Position numbers and translations under genes: made by a program
Notes under the pieces: generated by a model
Seen by the model: only the letters and a program-made list of their open reading frames with translations
What the model was told of the DNA's origin: nothing
Database searches by the model: none
In this document: positions 8,466-16,136 of the stretch, piece after piece
How the letters are laid out: every line of letters begins with the position of its first letter
Numbering within the stretch: the stretch's first letter is position 1
Source of the DNA: an uncultured Enterobacterales bacterium
Lineage (GTDB): Bacteria > Pseudomonadota > Gammaproteobacteria > Enterobacterales > Psychrobiaceae
Reading direction: 5' to 3'
Assembly: GCA_937981905.1 (NCBI GenBank)
Contig: CALJMY010000004.1
Coordinates: 1 to 40,431 of the forward strand
Length of the DNA stretch: 40,431 nt

Positions 8466-9890
8466 ATGAGCAACGAAATTAAAACACAAGTTGTAGTATT
8501 GGGCGCAGGCCCTGGTGGTTATTCAGCAGCGTTCCGCGCAGCAGATTTAGGACTAGATGTAGTACTTGTAGAAAAATATTCAAGTCTAGGCGGCGTTTGT
8601 TTAAACGTTGGTTGTATCCCTTCTAAAGCACTTTTGCATGTAGCAAAAGTAATTGGTGAAGCTAAGCACATTGATGCTCACGGTGTTAGCTTCGGCGAAC
8701 CAGAAATCAATCTTGATAAAGTTCGTGGTTATAAAGATGGCGTTGTAAACAAGCTAAGTGGCGGCGTTGCTGGCATGGCTAAAATGCGTAAAGTTAAAAC
8801 GGTTACTGGTACAGCTAAATTCGGTAGCACTACAAGCTTAATCGTTGAAGGCGAAGAAACGACAACAATTAACTTTGAACACGCTATTATCGCTTGTGGT
8901 TCACGCCCAATTGAATTGCCGTTCATTCCACATAGCGATCCACGCATCTGGAATTCAACTGACGCACTTAAACTTGATAACGTGCCTAAGAAATTACTTA
9001 TCATGGGCGGTGGTATCATCGGTCTAGAAATGGGTTCAGTATATGAATCTTTAGGTAGTGAAGTTGATGTTGTTGAAATGTTCGATCAACTAATTCCTGC
9101 TGCTGATGCTGACATGGCTAAAATCTACACTAAAGCTAATGCAAAGCGTTTCAACATCATGTTGTCTACGAAAGTTACAGCTGTTGAAGCAAAAGTTGAT
9201 GGTATTCACGTGTCTGTTGAAGGTGCTAAAGCACCAACTGATCCAATTCGTTATGATGCTGTATTAGTAGCGATTGGCCGTGCGCCAAACGGTTTACAAA
9301 TCGGTGCTGAAGGCGCTGGTATTGCTGTTGATGAACGTGGTTTCATTAACGTTGATAAGCAAATGCGTACTAACGTTCCTAACATTTTCGCTATCGGTGA
9401 CGTTGTTGGTCAACCAATGCTTGCACATAAAGCGGCTCATGAAGCACACGTTGCTGCTGAAGTTATTGCTGGTCAGAATCACTTCTTCGACCCTAAAGTA
9501 ATTCCTTCAATTGCTTACACGTTCCCAGAAGTTGCTTGGGTTGGTCTAACTGAGAAAGAAGCTAAAGAGCAAGGAATCAACTTTGAAGTTGCTAAATTCC
9601 CTTGGGCTGCAAGTGGTCGTGCTATTGCGTCAGACGTATCTGACGGTATGACTAAGCTTATTTTTGATAAAGACACTGATCGTCTTATCGGTGGTGCTTT
9701 AGTTGGTGATAATGCTGGTGAATTACTAGGTGAACTTGGTCTAGGAATTGAAATGGGTTGTGATGCTGAAGATATCGCATTAACTATCCATGCTCATCCT
9801 ACATTGCATGAGTCAGTTGGCCTAGCTGCTGAAATGTATGAAGGTTCAATTACTGATTTACCTAACCCTAAAGCGGTTAAGAAAAAGTAA
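8466..9890 (+). CDS. lpdA: Dihydrolipoamide dehydrogenase (E3)
   Basis: A FAD-dependent disulfide oxidoreductase that reoxidises lipoyl groups of the pyruvate and 2-oxoglutarate dehydrogenase complexes and reduces NAD. It has 474 residues, the usual size. The FAD-binding Gly-Ala-Gly-Pro-Gly-Gly lies at 13-18 and the redox disulfide at Cys45 and Cys50 (Gly-Gly-Val-Cys-Leu-Asn-Val-Gly-Cys). The NAD-binding Gly-Gly-Gly-Ile-Ile-Gly lies near 180, and the catalytic His444-Glu449 pair in His-Pro-Thr-Leu-His-Glu, matching E. coli numbering. The 154-base gap after aceF suggests it can be transcribed separately, as in E. coli, to serve several complexes. The strong terminator behind it ends the unit. 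Confidence 0.97.
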   Translation: MSNEIKTQVVVLGAGPGGYSAAFRAADLGLDVVLVEKYSSLGGVCLNVGCIPSKALLHVAKVIGEAKHIDAHGVSFGEPEINLDKVRGYKDGVVNKLSGGVAGMAKMRKVKTVTGTAKFGSTTSLIVEGEETTTINFEHAIIACGSRPIELPFIPHSDPRIWNSTDALKLDNVPKKLLIMGGGIIGLEMGSVYESLGSEVDVVEMFDQLIPAADADMAKIYTKANAKRFNIMLSTKVTAVEAKVDGIHVSVEGAKAPTDPIRYDAVLVAIGRAPNGLQIGAEGAGIAVDERGFINVDKQMRTNVPNIFAIGDVVGQPMLAHKAAHEAHVAAEVIAGQNHFFDPKVIPSIAYTFPEVAWVGLTEKEAKEQGINFEVAKFPWAASGRAIASDVSDGMTKLIFDKDTDRLIGGALVGDNAGELLGELGLGIEMGCDAEDIALTIHAHPTLHESVGLAAEMYEGSITDLPNPKAVKKK

Positions 9891-9908
9891 TTAGCATTTA
9901 TGCATAAT

Positions 9909-9938
9909 AAAAAGGCAGCTTATAAGCTGCCTTTTTTT
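9909..9938. terminator. Bidirectional intrinsic terminator after lpdA
   Basis: GGCAGCT (9914-9920) and AGCTGCC (9925-9931) form a perfect stem with a TATA loop. It is flanked by five A residues on the left and seven T residues on the right, so it can terminate both lpdA and the convergent sensor gene. Confidence 0.92.
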
Positions 9939-9963
9939 ATGCTTGTTATTTGTAATGATGGTA

Positions 9964-10923
9964 TTAACGTTTACCAATAATTTTAGTGGCTAATGAGGAT
10001 ATAGATACTGTGATATCTTCAATCGGTTTAAACATGCGATTGACAAATAACATAATGAAAATTAAACCAACTAAAGCAATTAATGTTCCCCACAATAAAT
10101 TAGTTTTAATTGCGCTATCAATCGGTCCATATAATTCTTGAGAGGGAATCTCAGCAACGAGATGCCAATTTAAAGAGGTTAGTGGGATACTAGACACAAT
10201 ATACTCCTCTTGACCTTTTAAGCGTGTGCTTTGATGCCCATACATAATATTATTGAGTGAAACAACAGACCCTATTAATTCTTGATTAGGATGAAGCTTT
10301 ATCAATCCATTTTGGTCAACTAAATAAACAATGCCCGATTGCCCAATAGTTTGATTTTCTATCATGTCGTTCATTGAATTTAGTGAATGTGATATGCCTG
10401 CAATACCTACTTTTAAACCATTCACTTCAATTGCATAATTGATATAAATCTTTGCTTTATTTATTTCTTTATTAATATCGAAGCTAAGTTCATAAGGTTT
10501 ATTTGAATATAAAAAATCGTTGAACCAATTATCAGATGGGAAAGTTAAGTTACGTATCTCTGAGCTACTTGAATAATATTTTTTAGTCTTATCAGATACT
10601 ATATACGCCGTTATGGCATCGTCATTATTTTTAATATGATCTAGGTATTCAATAAAATTATCTGTTGAATTTTCGGGTTCGCCACTTTCAATCCACTGCT
10701 CTATAAATAAATTTTTTGCGATAGCACGTGATGTTGCAATCGGTGCAGCTAATTGCCATTCAATAGCATTCTTAACATTGCTTAAAGCGGTAGGAAGTTC
10801 AGTATTTTCTAATCTTTGTACGGAGTTTTCTCTAATATTATTAGAAAATAACAAGGTTGAAATAGTTAATGGCAATAGAGTCGCCATTATAAGACTGGCG
10901 TATAATTTATGTTTAAGTAGCAA
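9964..10923 (-). CDS. Membrane-anchored dCache sensor protein without an output domain
   Basis: A 319-residue protein with a membrane segment near its N-terminus, a periplasmic double-Cache-like domain of about 230 residues, a second membrane segment near the C-terminus and only about 20 further residues. The periplasmic part includes Gly-Ile-Val-Tyr-Leu-Val-Asp-Gln-Asn-Gly and Trp-His-Leu-Val-Ala-Glu-Ile-Pro, typical of chemoreceptor ligand domains. The tail resembles the first helix of a HAMP domain (Phe-Lys-Pro-Ile-Glu-Asp-Ile) and then stops; there is no methyl-accepting, kinase or GGDEF domain. The start is set at TTG (10923), because AAGGA lies seven bases ahead. The upstream ATG (10986) lacks a ribosome-binding site and would add 21 residues unlike a receptor N-terminus. 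It is either a truncated chemoreceptor or a stand-alone sensor partner. Confidence 0.75.
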   Translation of the reverse strand: MLLKHKLYASLIMATLLPLTISTLLFSNNIRENSVQRLENTELPTALSNVKNAIEWQLAAPIATSRAIAKNLFIEQWIESGEPENSTDNFIEYLDHIKNNDDAITAYIVSDKTKKYYSSSSEIRNLTFPSDNWFNDFLYSNKPYELSFDINKEINKAKIYINYAIEVNGLKVGIAGISHSLNSMNDMIENQTIGQSGIVYLVDQNGLIKLHPNQELIGSVVSLNNIMYGHQSTRLKGQEEYIVSSIPLTSLNWHLVAEIPSQELYGPIDSAIKTNLLWGTLIALVGLIFIMLFVNRMFKPIEDITVSISSLATKIIGKR

Positions 10924-11177
10924 CGTTTCATCCTTGAATATAAAGTTATGCTTAACTTCTAATCTAATGAAAATAACATATTCCATTAATTATTTATACT
11001 TTATATGTATTACCTAATAAGTTAATAAAATTATTACTTTATCGTATATTTAATATCTAAGAGGAAGGATAAAAATGAAATAATGAGAAGGGGTATTATT
11101 TATATAATTAATGCAAATTATTTAAAATCGTTGGATAAAATGAGTTGAAATACACGTTATTAATAATACTTTAAAAT

Positions 11178-11209
11178 ATTCCCCAACTATTTTTTAACAG
11201 CTGGGGAAT
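11178..11209 (-). terminator. Intrinsic terminator of the CorC-family gene
   Basis: An 11-bp stem (11199-11209 with 11178-11188, one G-U pair) lies just after the stop codon at 11215. On the minus strand it is followed by ATTTT. The T tract is short but the stem is strong. Confidence 0.75.
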
Positions 11210-11214
11210 AATCA

Positions 11215-12516
11215 TTATTCATCGTCGTCTTCGTCATCTTCATTTTGTGAAGAATACATTGCAGGAATAATACGTATAGATTGAACCATATTATTTTTTA
11301 CGCTAATAATTTCAACAGGGTAGCCCGCTAATCGAACACTAAGACCTTCAGATGGGATATCTTGGAAATATTCTAATAGCAAACCATTAAGTGTTTTAGG
11401 GCCATCTATAGGGAAGCTCCAATCCATCTCGCGATTCATTTCACGGATATTCATTGAGCCTTCTACAATATAACTACCATCTTCTTGCAATTGAATTTCT
11501 TCATTAATCGTTGGAGATACATTAGTTGTAAACTCACCAACTATTTCTTCTAAGATATCTTCAAGTGTAACTAATCCTTGAATATCACCATATTCATCAA
11601 CGACTAATCCAATGCGTTCTTTGTTTTCTTGGAATTTCAACAATTGAACGTTCAACGTTGTTGCCTCGTGAATAAAATATAATTCACGAACAGCACGGAT
11701 TAAATTTGATTTATCAAACTGTTCTTTTGATTGAAGGTGCATTAAATCACGAGCATGAATAAAACCAACAGCGTCATCAATTTTATCTCTATAGAGTAAA
11801 ATGCGTGTGTGCTGTAAATGTCCTAACTGCTTTTGAATATGTTTCCATTCATCATTAATATCAATACTGCCAATTTCACTGCGCGGTATCATAATGTCTT
11901 CAACGGTTACTTTTTCAAGATCAAGAATGCTGGTTAACATTTGTTGATGTTTAACAGGGATCATGCCTGATGTTTCACTAACAATAGAACGTAATTCTTC
12001 ACTGTTTAATTGATTGCTATTTTGTTGCGCTGAGCTCACTCCTAATATTCTTAATAAGCCATTAGTGATCATATTCACTAACCATACAAATGGATAAAGA
12101 ACTTTCATTAGTGGTAATAAAATTAAAGAGCTCGGAAAAGCAACACGCTCAGGATGAAGTGCAGCAATAGTTTTAGGAGTAACTTCAGCAAATATAAGCA
12201 CGACTAACGTTAAAGCTACAGTGGCAACAGCAGGACCTACAGAAGGACCATACAATCTTATTGCAATAATAGTAGATAATGAAGCAGCCGCTATATTAAC
12301 TAAGTTATTACCAATCAAAATTAAACCAATAAGACGATCTGGCCGTTTTAATAACTTATCTACACGCTTTGCTGCTTTATTTTTATTTTTAACCTGATGA
12401 CGTAATCTGTAACGATTGATAGACATCATGCTTGTCTCTGAGCTGGAAAAGTAAGCGGATAGCAAGACAAGTCCGAACAGGATCCCAAATAACGTTAGGG
12501 TCGATATACTGTCCAA
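11215..12516 (-). CDS. CNNM/CorC family membrane protein (YfjD/CorB-like), TTG start
   Basis: A 433-residue protein of the hemolysin C/CorC family. A DUF21 (CNNM) transmembrane domain of about 180 residues is followed by a CBS pair (about 205-330) and a CorC_HlyC domain (about 345-420), ending in a very acidic tail. Family members are implicated in magnesium and cobalt efflux or homeostasis, with the CBS pair sensing Mg-ATP. The start codon is TTG (12516). The resulting N-terminus aligns with the family in front of the conserved Ser-Ala-Tyr-Phe-Ser-Ser-Ser-Glu-Thr motif, and GAGGA lies about ten bases upstream. The next ATG would remove the first membrane helix. ypjD lies immediately upstream, the same pairing as ypjD-yfjD in E. 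coli. Confidence 0.88.
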   Translation of the reverse strand: MDSISTLTLFGILFGLVLLSAYFSSSETSMMSINRYRLRHQVKNKNKAAKRVDKLLKRPDRLIGLILIGNNLVNIAAASLSTIIAIRLYGPSVGPAVATVALTLVVLIFAEVTPKTIAALHPERVAFPSSLILLPLMKVLYPFVWLVNMITNGLLRILGVSSAQQNSNQLNSEELRSIVSETSGMIPVKHQQMLTSILDLEKVTVEDIMIPRSEIGSIDINDEWKHIQKQLGHLQHTRILLYRDKIDDAVGFIHARDLMHLQSKEQFDKSNLIRAVRELYFIHEATTLNVQLLKFQENKERIGLVVDEYGDIQGLVTLEDILEEIVGEFTTNVSPTINEEIQLQEDGSYIVEGSMNIREMNREMDWSFPIDGPKTLNGLLLEYFQDIPSEGLSVRLAGYPVEIISVKNNMVQSIRIIPAMYSSQNEDDEDDDE

Positions 12517-12597
12517 GTAGGGTGTTCCTCATAGTGATTAATAGCTCGTTATACGGTGATAACAGGTGAGCGTCAAGTAGGCATAAATTAGAGTAAA

Positions 12598-13395
12598 TTA
12601 TTTTATAAGTATTTCACTAATAAAACGACTACCAAAATAAGCCAGTGTGAGTAAGCTTGCGCCTACAATAGTGATTTGTACTGATGTTTTAATCTTTACA
12701 CCTTGTTGATGATGTTTCCATAATAAGTAAACATAACTACACCAAGATATAATTGATAACACTGTTTTATGGGCTTGTCCGTGGGCTAGCATTTCTTCTA
12801 AAAAGAAAAAACCACTCATTAAAGACAGCGTTAATAAAATAGTACCCGTTAAAATAAGTTGATATAGCTGTTTTTCAACAGTTAATAATGGGGGTAAAGG
12901 CGTGCTAGATATATTTAATTTTTTACTTTTTAAACGTGTATTAATTAAGTGTAATTGAATAGCATAAAATGCAGCAATAACTAAGGTACTGTAAGCGTTT
13001 AGGGCAATAGTAATGTGTAGTAGTAAACCGGGGCGTGCCTCAAAATGAGTAATATAACTAGATGGTACAAGCCACACTCCCAGAACGGCTAAGGCTGCAA
13101 AACCGTAAACAACGGGTAATAAGGTGACGATAGCAAATTTTGGAATAGCAATAGTAAGTAAGGTGGCAATTAGCCAACTGACAATTGAAGCAACAACTAA
13201 AATACTCAGATTTTGCCCATCACTACTTAAAATAACGTGACCTAATGCAATAGCATGAAAACCTATACCAATAATTGCACAACCAAAAATTAATTGTTGG
13301 TTAAGCGTTGCATGTGCAAACAAGCTTTTTAGTACTAGCGTTAAGCAAATACCATAACTTAGAATAGCACCTAATGATGAAATATCAGTCCACAT
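12598..13395 (-). CDS. ypjD: YpjD family inner-membrane protein (CcsA/CcmC-like)
   Basis: A 265-residue protein with about eight hydrophobic segments, belonging to the cytochrome c assembly (CcsA/CcmC-like) superfamily. It keeps His residues in membrane-proximal positions (Leu-Leu-His-Ile in the middle, and His in Ala-His-Gly-Gln-Ala-His-Lys near the C-terminus) of the kind that bind haem in relatives. The E. coli homologue YpjD is encoded next to the CorC-family gene yfjD, as here. No biochemical role is firmly established; haem handling is an inference from the superfamily. The start ATG at 13395 follows an AT-rich 5' region that contains the repeat CTTTTAAA/TTTAAAAG (13435-13442 with 13451-13458). 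Confidence 0.82.
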   Translation of the reverse strand: MWTDISSLGAILSYGICLTLVLKSLFAHATLNQQLIFGCAIIGIGFHAIALGHVILSSDGQNLSILVVASIVSWLIATLLTIAIPKFAIVTLLPVVYGFAALAVLGVWLVPSSYITHFEARPGLLLHITIALNAYSTLVIAAFYAIQLHLINTRLKSKKLNISSTPLPPLLTVEKQLYQLILTGTILLTLSLMSGFFFLEEMLAHGQAHKTVLSIISWCSYVYLLWKHHQQGVKIKTSVQITIVGASLLTLAYFGSRFISEILIK

Positions 13396-13527
13396 AATTA
13401 TCTATATAAATTTTTTGATGTAGCATTGAAATATCTTTTAAAACACTTGCTTTAAAAGCGTGAAATTAAACGCATTATATCGTACAACGAAAGAAATAAT
13501 GTGTTTTATGTATCGCATAAGTATCAT

Positions 13528-13698
13528 TTATGCATAATAATTGGAATAAATAACAACAACAATTATTGCCCACAAGACTATAGCCCTAATTTTTCGACAC
13601 CTTGGGCATTGCGTCCAGTGAGGTTCTGATTCTTTCTCTGTTTTATTATCTACTTTATCACTCTTTTTATTAAAGAAATCTAAACGTCGTTTATACAT
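13528..13698 (-). CDS. Small hypothetical protein with CPxC motif and C-terminal membrane segment (56 aa)
   Basis: An ORF of 56 codons in an otherwise empty 371-base gap. The protein starts with a basic segment (Met-Tyr-Lys-Arg-Arg) and continues with a Lys/Asp/Glu-rich linker. It then has Cys-Pro-Arg-Cys at 31-34, as in half a zinc ribbon, and ends with a hydrophobic stretch (about 38-51). The layered composition is unlike random translation. The ribosome-binding site is weak, and I do not recognise a family. It lies upstream of ypjD on the same strand and divergent from the dehydrogenase gene. It could be a small membrane protein that binds metal or dimerises through its cysteines; this is inference. 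Confidence 0.5.
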   Translation of the reverse strand: MYKRRLDFFNKKSDKVDNKTEKESEPHWTQCPRCRKIRAIVLWAIIVVVIYSNYYA

Positions 13699-13766
13699 GA
13701 TAACTAGTGTTGTAATGTCGTTATCGGTAGACTAACAATAAATTTAGACATTGGCATTAAATAGTT

Positions 13767-14699
13767 ATGATAAACGGTGTATTACTCGATCAAGCTGCAT
13801 TAGGACATGATATTGATTTATCGTGTTTATCTCAAAAATTCGATCATTGGCAAACTCATGAATTAACAAATGAGGGTGATGTAATTACACGTTGTCAAAA
13901 TGCACAGGTCATTATTACCAATAAAGTGCAAATAACGGCTGTTCATTTACGTGCATTACCTTCACTTAAAATTATTGGCGTTGCTGCAACGGGTATTAAT
14001 AATATTGATGTAGATTGTGCTGACGAATTAGGTATTAAAGTTGTTAATGTTAAAGGTTATGGTAATAGCGCTGTAGCCCAGCATACGTTTAATTTAATAT
14101 TACAATTGGCTGGTCGCAGTACTGCATATCATCAATTTATTAAACAAAATGAGTGGCAAAAAAGTCCATTTTTTAGCAATCTTGATTTTCCGACCATGGA
14201 ATTAGCAGGTAAAACATTAGGTATTATTGGTTATGGTGGATTAGGCCAAGCGACAGCTAATATTGCAAAAGCATTTGGTATGTCGGTGATAGTTAGTGAA
14301 CATAAAAGTGCAACCACCGTTCGAGAAGGGCGCGTTAGCTTTGAGTCTTTATTAGCACACAGTGATGTTATTAGCTTACATTGCCCGTTAGTTGACGATA
14401 ACCATCAATTGATTGATTCATCAGCATTATCTTTAATGAAATCAACTGCGTTTTTAATTAATACGGCGCGAGGCCCATTAATTGATGAGAATGCGTTGGT
14501 TGAAGCATTAAAAAATCAAACTATCGGCGGTGCTGCTTTAGATGTTTTGTCTCAAGAACCACCAGTAAATGGTAATGTATTATTAGACTATCAAGGGCAC
14601 AATTTAATATTAACGCCTCATATTGCTTGGGCTGCTGTAGAAGCTAGGCAACGTTTAGTTGAAATGTTGGCTAATAATATTCAACAAGCAATAAATTAA
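13767..14699 (+). CDS. D-2-hydroxyacid dehydrogenase (glycerate dehydrogenase/hydroxypyruvate reductase-like)
   Basis: A 310-residue NAD(P)-dependent dehydrogenase of the D-isomer 2-hydroxyacid family. The nucleotide-binding Gly-Tyr-Gly-Gly-Leu-Gly lies at 155-160. The catalytic Arg235 is in Asn-Thr-Ala-Arg-Gly-Pro, Glu264 in Asp-Val-Leu-Ser-Gln-Glu-Pro-Pro, and His285 in Pro-His-Ile-Ala-Trp-Ala. The Ala-Trp after the catalytic His and the overall length favour the HprA (glycerate dehydrogenase) subgroup over the SerA or lactate dehydrogenase groups, but exact substrate choice cannot be read from sequence. It stands alone between divergent and convergent minus-strand genes. The start ATG lacks a clear ribosome-binding site. 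Confidence 0.88.
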   Translation: MINGVLLDQAALGHDIDLSCLSQKFDHWQTHELTNEGDVITRCQNAQVIITNKVQITAVHLRALPSLKIIGVAATGINNIDVDCADELGIKVVNVKGYGNSAVAQHTFNLILQLAGRSTAYHQFIKQNEWQKSPFFSNLDFPTMELAGKTLGIIGYGGLGQATANIAKAFGMSVIVSEHKSATTVREGRVSFESLLAHSDVISLHCPLVDDNHQLIDSSALSLMKSTAFLINTARGPLIDENALVEALKNQTIGGAALDVLSQEPPVNGNVLLDYQGHNLILTPHIAWAAVEARQRLVEMLANNIQQAIN

Positions 14700-14763
14700 A
14701 CATAAACAATTAATAACATTAATAACTACTGATTAATCAGCCATGTATTTATTATAATTTTTA

Positions 14764-15096
14764 TTACATGGTTGTTTTAGCTATTCGGTAAGAATCTATC
14801 ATGCTCACTATCCATAAAACCAATAATGCATAATATGCTAAATTTATAGATTGCGTATCAGTGCTATTAGCTAATAAGTATTCCTGCATAGCTGATAGTG
14901 TAGGTGCAATTTCCCGAGCGATAATTTTCTCTAATAATGACAATGTTTGATGATAAGTATAATCAATGATGGGATAGATAATAACGCAAAATAATATACC
15001 AAATATTACTCCTGTCTTTGTGTGCTTTAACAGTAAATGTCCCGCACCTGGAAAAGCGAATGTAGATAATAAAATTACTTTCGTTGTGTTTTTCAT
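14764..15096 (-). CDS. Small integral membrane protein of unknown function (110 aa)
   Basis: A short protein with hydrophobic segments at about residues 5-20, 28-45 and 85-100. It begins with the Phe-Pro-Gly-Ala-Gly-His-Leu motif found in TM2-like small membrane proteins and ends with Trp-Ile-Val-Ser-Met-Ile-Asp-Ser-Tyr-Arg. The layout (glycine-rich motif in helix 1, Asp-Ser-Tyr-Arg near the end) is that of small bacterial proteins annotated only as membrane proteins. The start is set at ATG (15096); an upstream in-frame TTG (15108) would add four residues. Neither has a good ribosome-binding site. It converges on the dehydrogenase gene. No function can be assigned. Confidence 0.65.
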   Translation of the reverse strand: MKNTTKVILLSTFAFPGAGHLLLKHTKTGVIFGILFCVIIYPIIDYTYHQTLSLLEKIIAREIAPTLSAMQEYLLANSTDTQSINLAYYALLVLWIVSMIDSYRIAKTTM

Positions 15097-15108
15097 GAAA
15101 TCTAACAA

Positions 15109-15536
15109 TTAATTTAATCGAATAGCATTTTAGCTAGCGTTTTTAATCCTATGCAATGGTTTTTCATTTTTTTATAAATATAAACCTTTAATGGTACATA
15201 TTTTTAAGTGTTCTACAACACAGCTACCCTAGGTATTACAATTCCAATAGACATTCCTTTTTAATTTTATAAGTATTTTTTCTTCAGGTTGTATTCCAAT
15301 ATTTATTAAAAATTGATGCTCTATAAATATTATTTAATTTCGTTCTTTCATTATTTATGCAAATATAATTAAAACTTTTATAGTAGTTTTTGCTTGTTGT
15401 AGCGTCTATATAATAAGTTCTTATTTAAATCGGTCATTTAGCGATGCAACCCATAGGATTATGTATTGATAAAATAAAATAATTTGTAGAAGTATCACCT
15501 TTAAAATAAAAATAATAAAGTGTCATTGGAGATACG
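15109..15536. other. Intergenic control region upstream of the sigma factor operon (428 bases)
   Basis: Very AT-rich with no credible ORF. A perfect -10-like TATAAT (15409-15414) lies 123 bases before the GTG start, but its -35 region (TTTTTG) is poor. This would fit a promoter that needs help, or one read by the encoded sigma factor. I see no recognised operator or riboswitch. Confidence 0.4.
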
Positions 15537-16136
15537 GTGAATTTAAAAAATAATAATAATAATAAACAAGAGACTACTGATAGCGAATCGATTGAAGGTG
15601 TTTTTAATAGATTAAAATTGTCATTAAAATACTTTATTTCTAGCTATGTCATTAATCCGCAAGATGTGGATGATGTATGCCAAGAAACTTTCTTACGTAC
15701 TTATAAAGTATCACTTGAGAAAGATATTCAATCCCCAAAATCATTTATGTTTCGTGTGGCAAAAAATTTAATTTTTTCCAACTTTAGAAAAGTATCTACA
15801 CAATTAAATGAATACGTTGAAGATATAGATATAGTTGATTCCACCATCGAAATAGAAGAGTTAGAAAGTAATGTTCTCGCACAAGAAAAATTAGGGGTTA
15901 TGTGTAAAGCTATTGCAGCTTTGCCTAATAAATGTCGACAGGTGGTTATTATGAGGAAAGTCTACGGGCTTTCGACTAAAGATATTGCAGTTAGAATGAA
16001 TCTTAGTACCAGTACAGTTAGTAATTACATTACCAGAGGTATGTGCGCTTATAACGACGCTATTACTCACTACAATAATGAAAATGAAAATGAAAATGAA
16101 AAAGATAGCCCTACTAAAAAAAGGGGAGTTTTATGA
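15537..16136 (+). CDS. ECF sigma factor, FecI-like
   Basis: A 199-residue extracytoplasmic-function sigma factor. Region 2 (about 25-90) contains Asp-Val-Asp-Asp-Val-Cys-Gln-Glu-Thr-Phe. Region 4 (about 125-175) contains Leu-Pro-Asn-Lys-Cys-Arg-Gln-Val and a helix-turn-helix around Leu-Ser-Thr-Lys-Asp-Ile-Ala. The start is GTG (15537) with GGAG five bases ahead. The N-terminus carries a run of five Asn from five AAT repeats, and the C-terminus an Asn-Glu repeat from four copies of a hexanucleotide. The stop overlaps the FecR start (ATGA). With FecR and an STN receptor downstream it forms a cell-surface signalling set: ligand binding at the outer membrane releases the sigma factor, which presumably transcribes this operon or the receptor. 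The inducing substrate is unknown. Confidence 0.93.
   Translation: MNLKNNNNNKQETTDSESIEGVFNRLKLSLKYFISSYVINPQDVDDVCQETFLRTYKVSLEKDIQSPKSFMFRVAKNLIFSNFRKVSTQLNEYVEDIDIVDSTIEIEELESNVLAQEKLGVMCKAIAALPNKCRQVVIMRKVYGLSTKDIAVRMNLSTSTVSNYITRGMCAYNDAITHYNNENENENEKDSPTKKRGVL
15549..15563 (+). repeat. (AAT)5 microsatellite in the sigma factor gene
   Basis: Five perfect AAT units encode five consecutive Asn at residues 5-9. Copy changes would alter length without shifting frame. Confidence 0.9.
16077..16100 (+). repeat. (AATGAA)4 hexanucleotide repeat near the sigma factor stop codon
   Basis: Four perfect copies of AATGAA encode an alternating Asn-Glu tail just before the overlap with the FecR gene. 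Six-base units keep the frame, so slippage would change tail length only. Confidence 0.92.

Noticed and set aside
15109-15536. Possible riboswitch or small ORF in the sigma factor upstream region
   Set aside because: Only very short frames and no convincing conserved secondary structure; the region is simply AT-rich.
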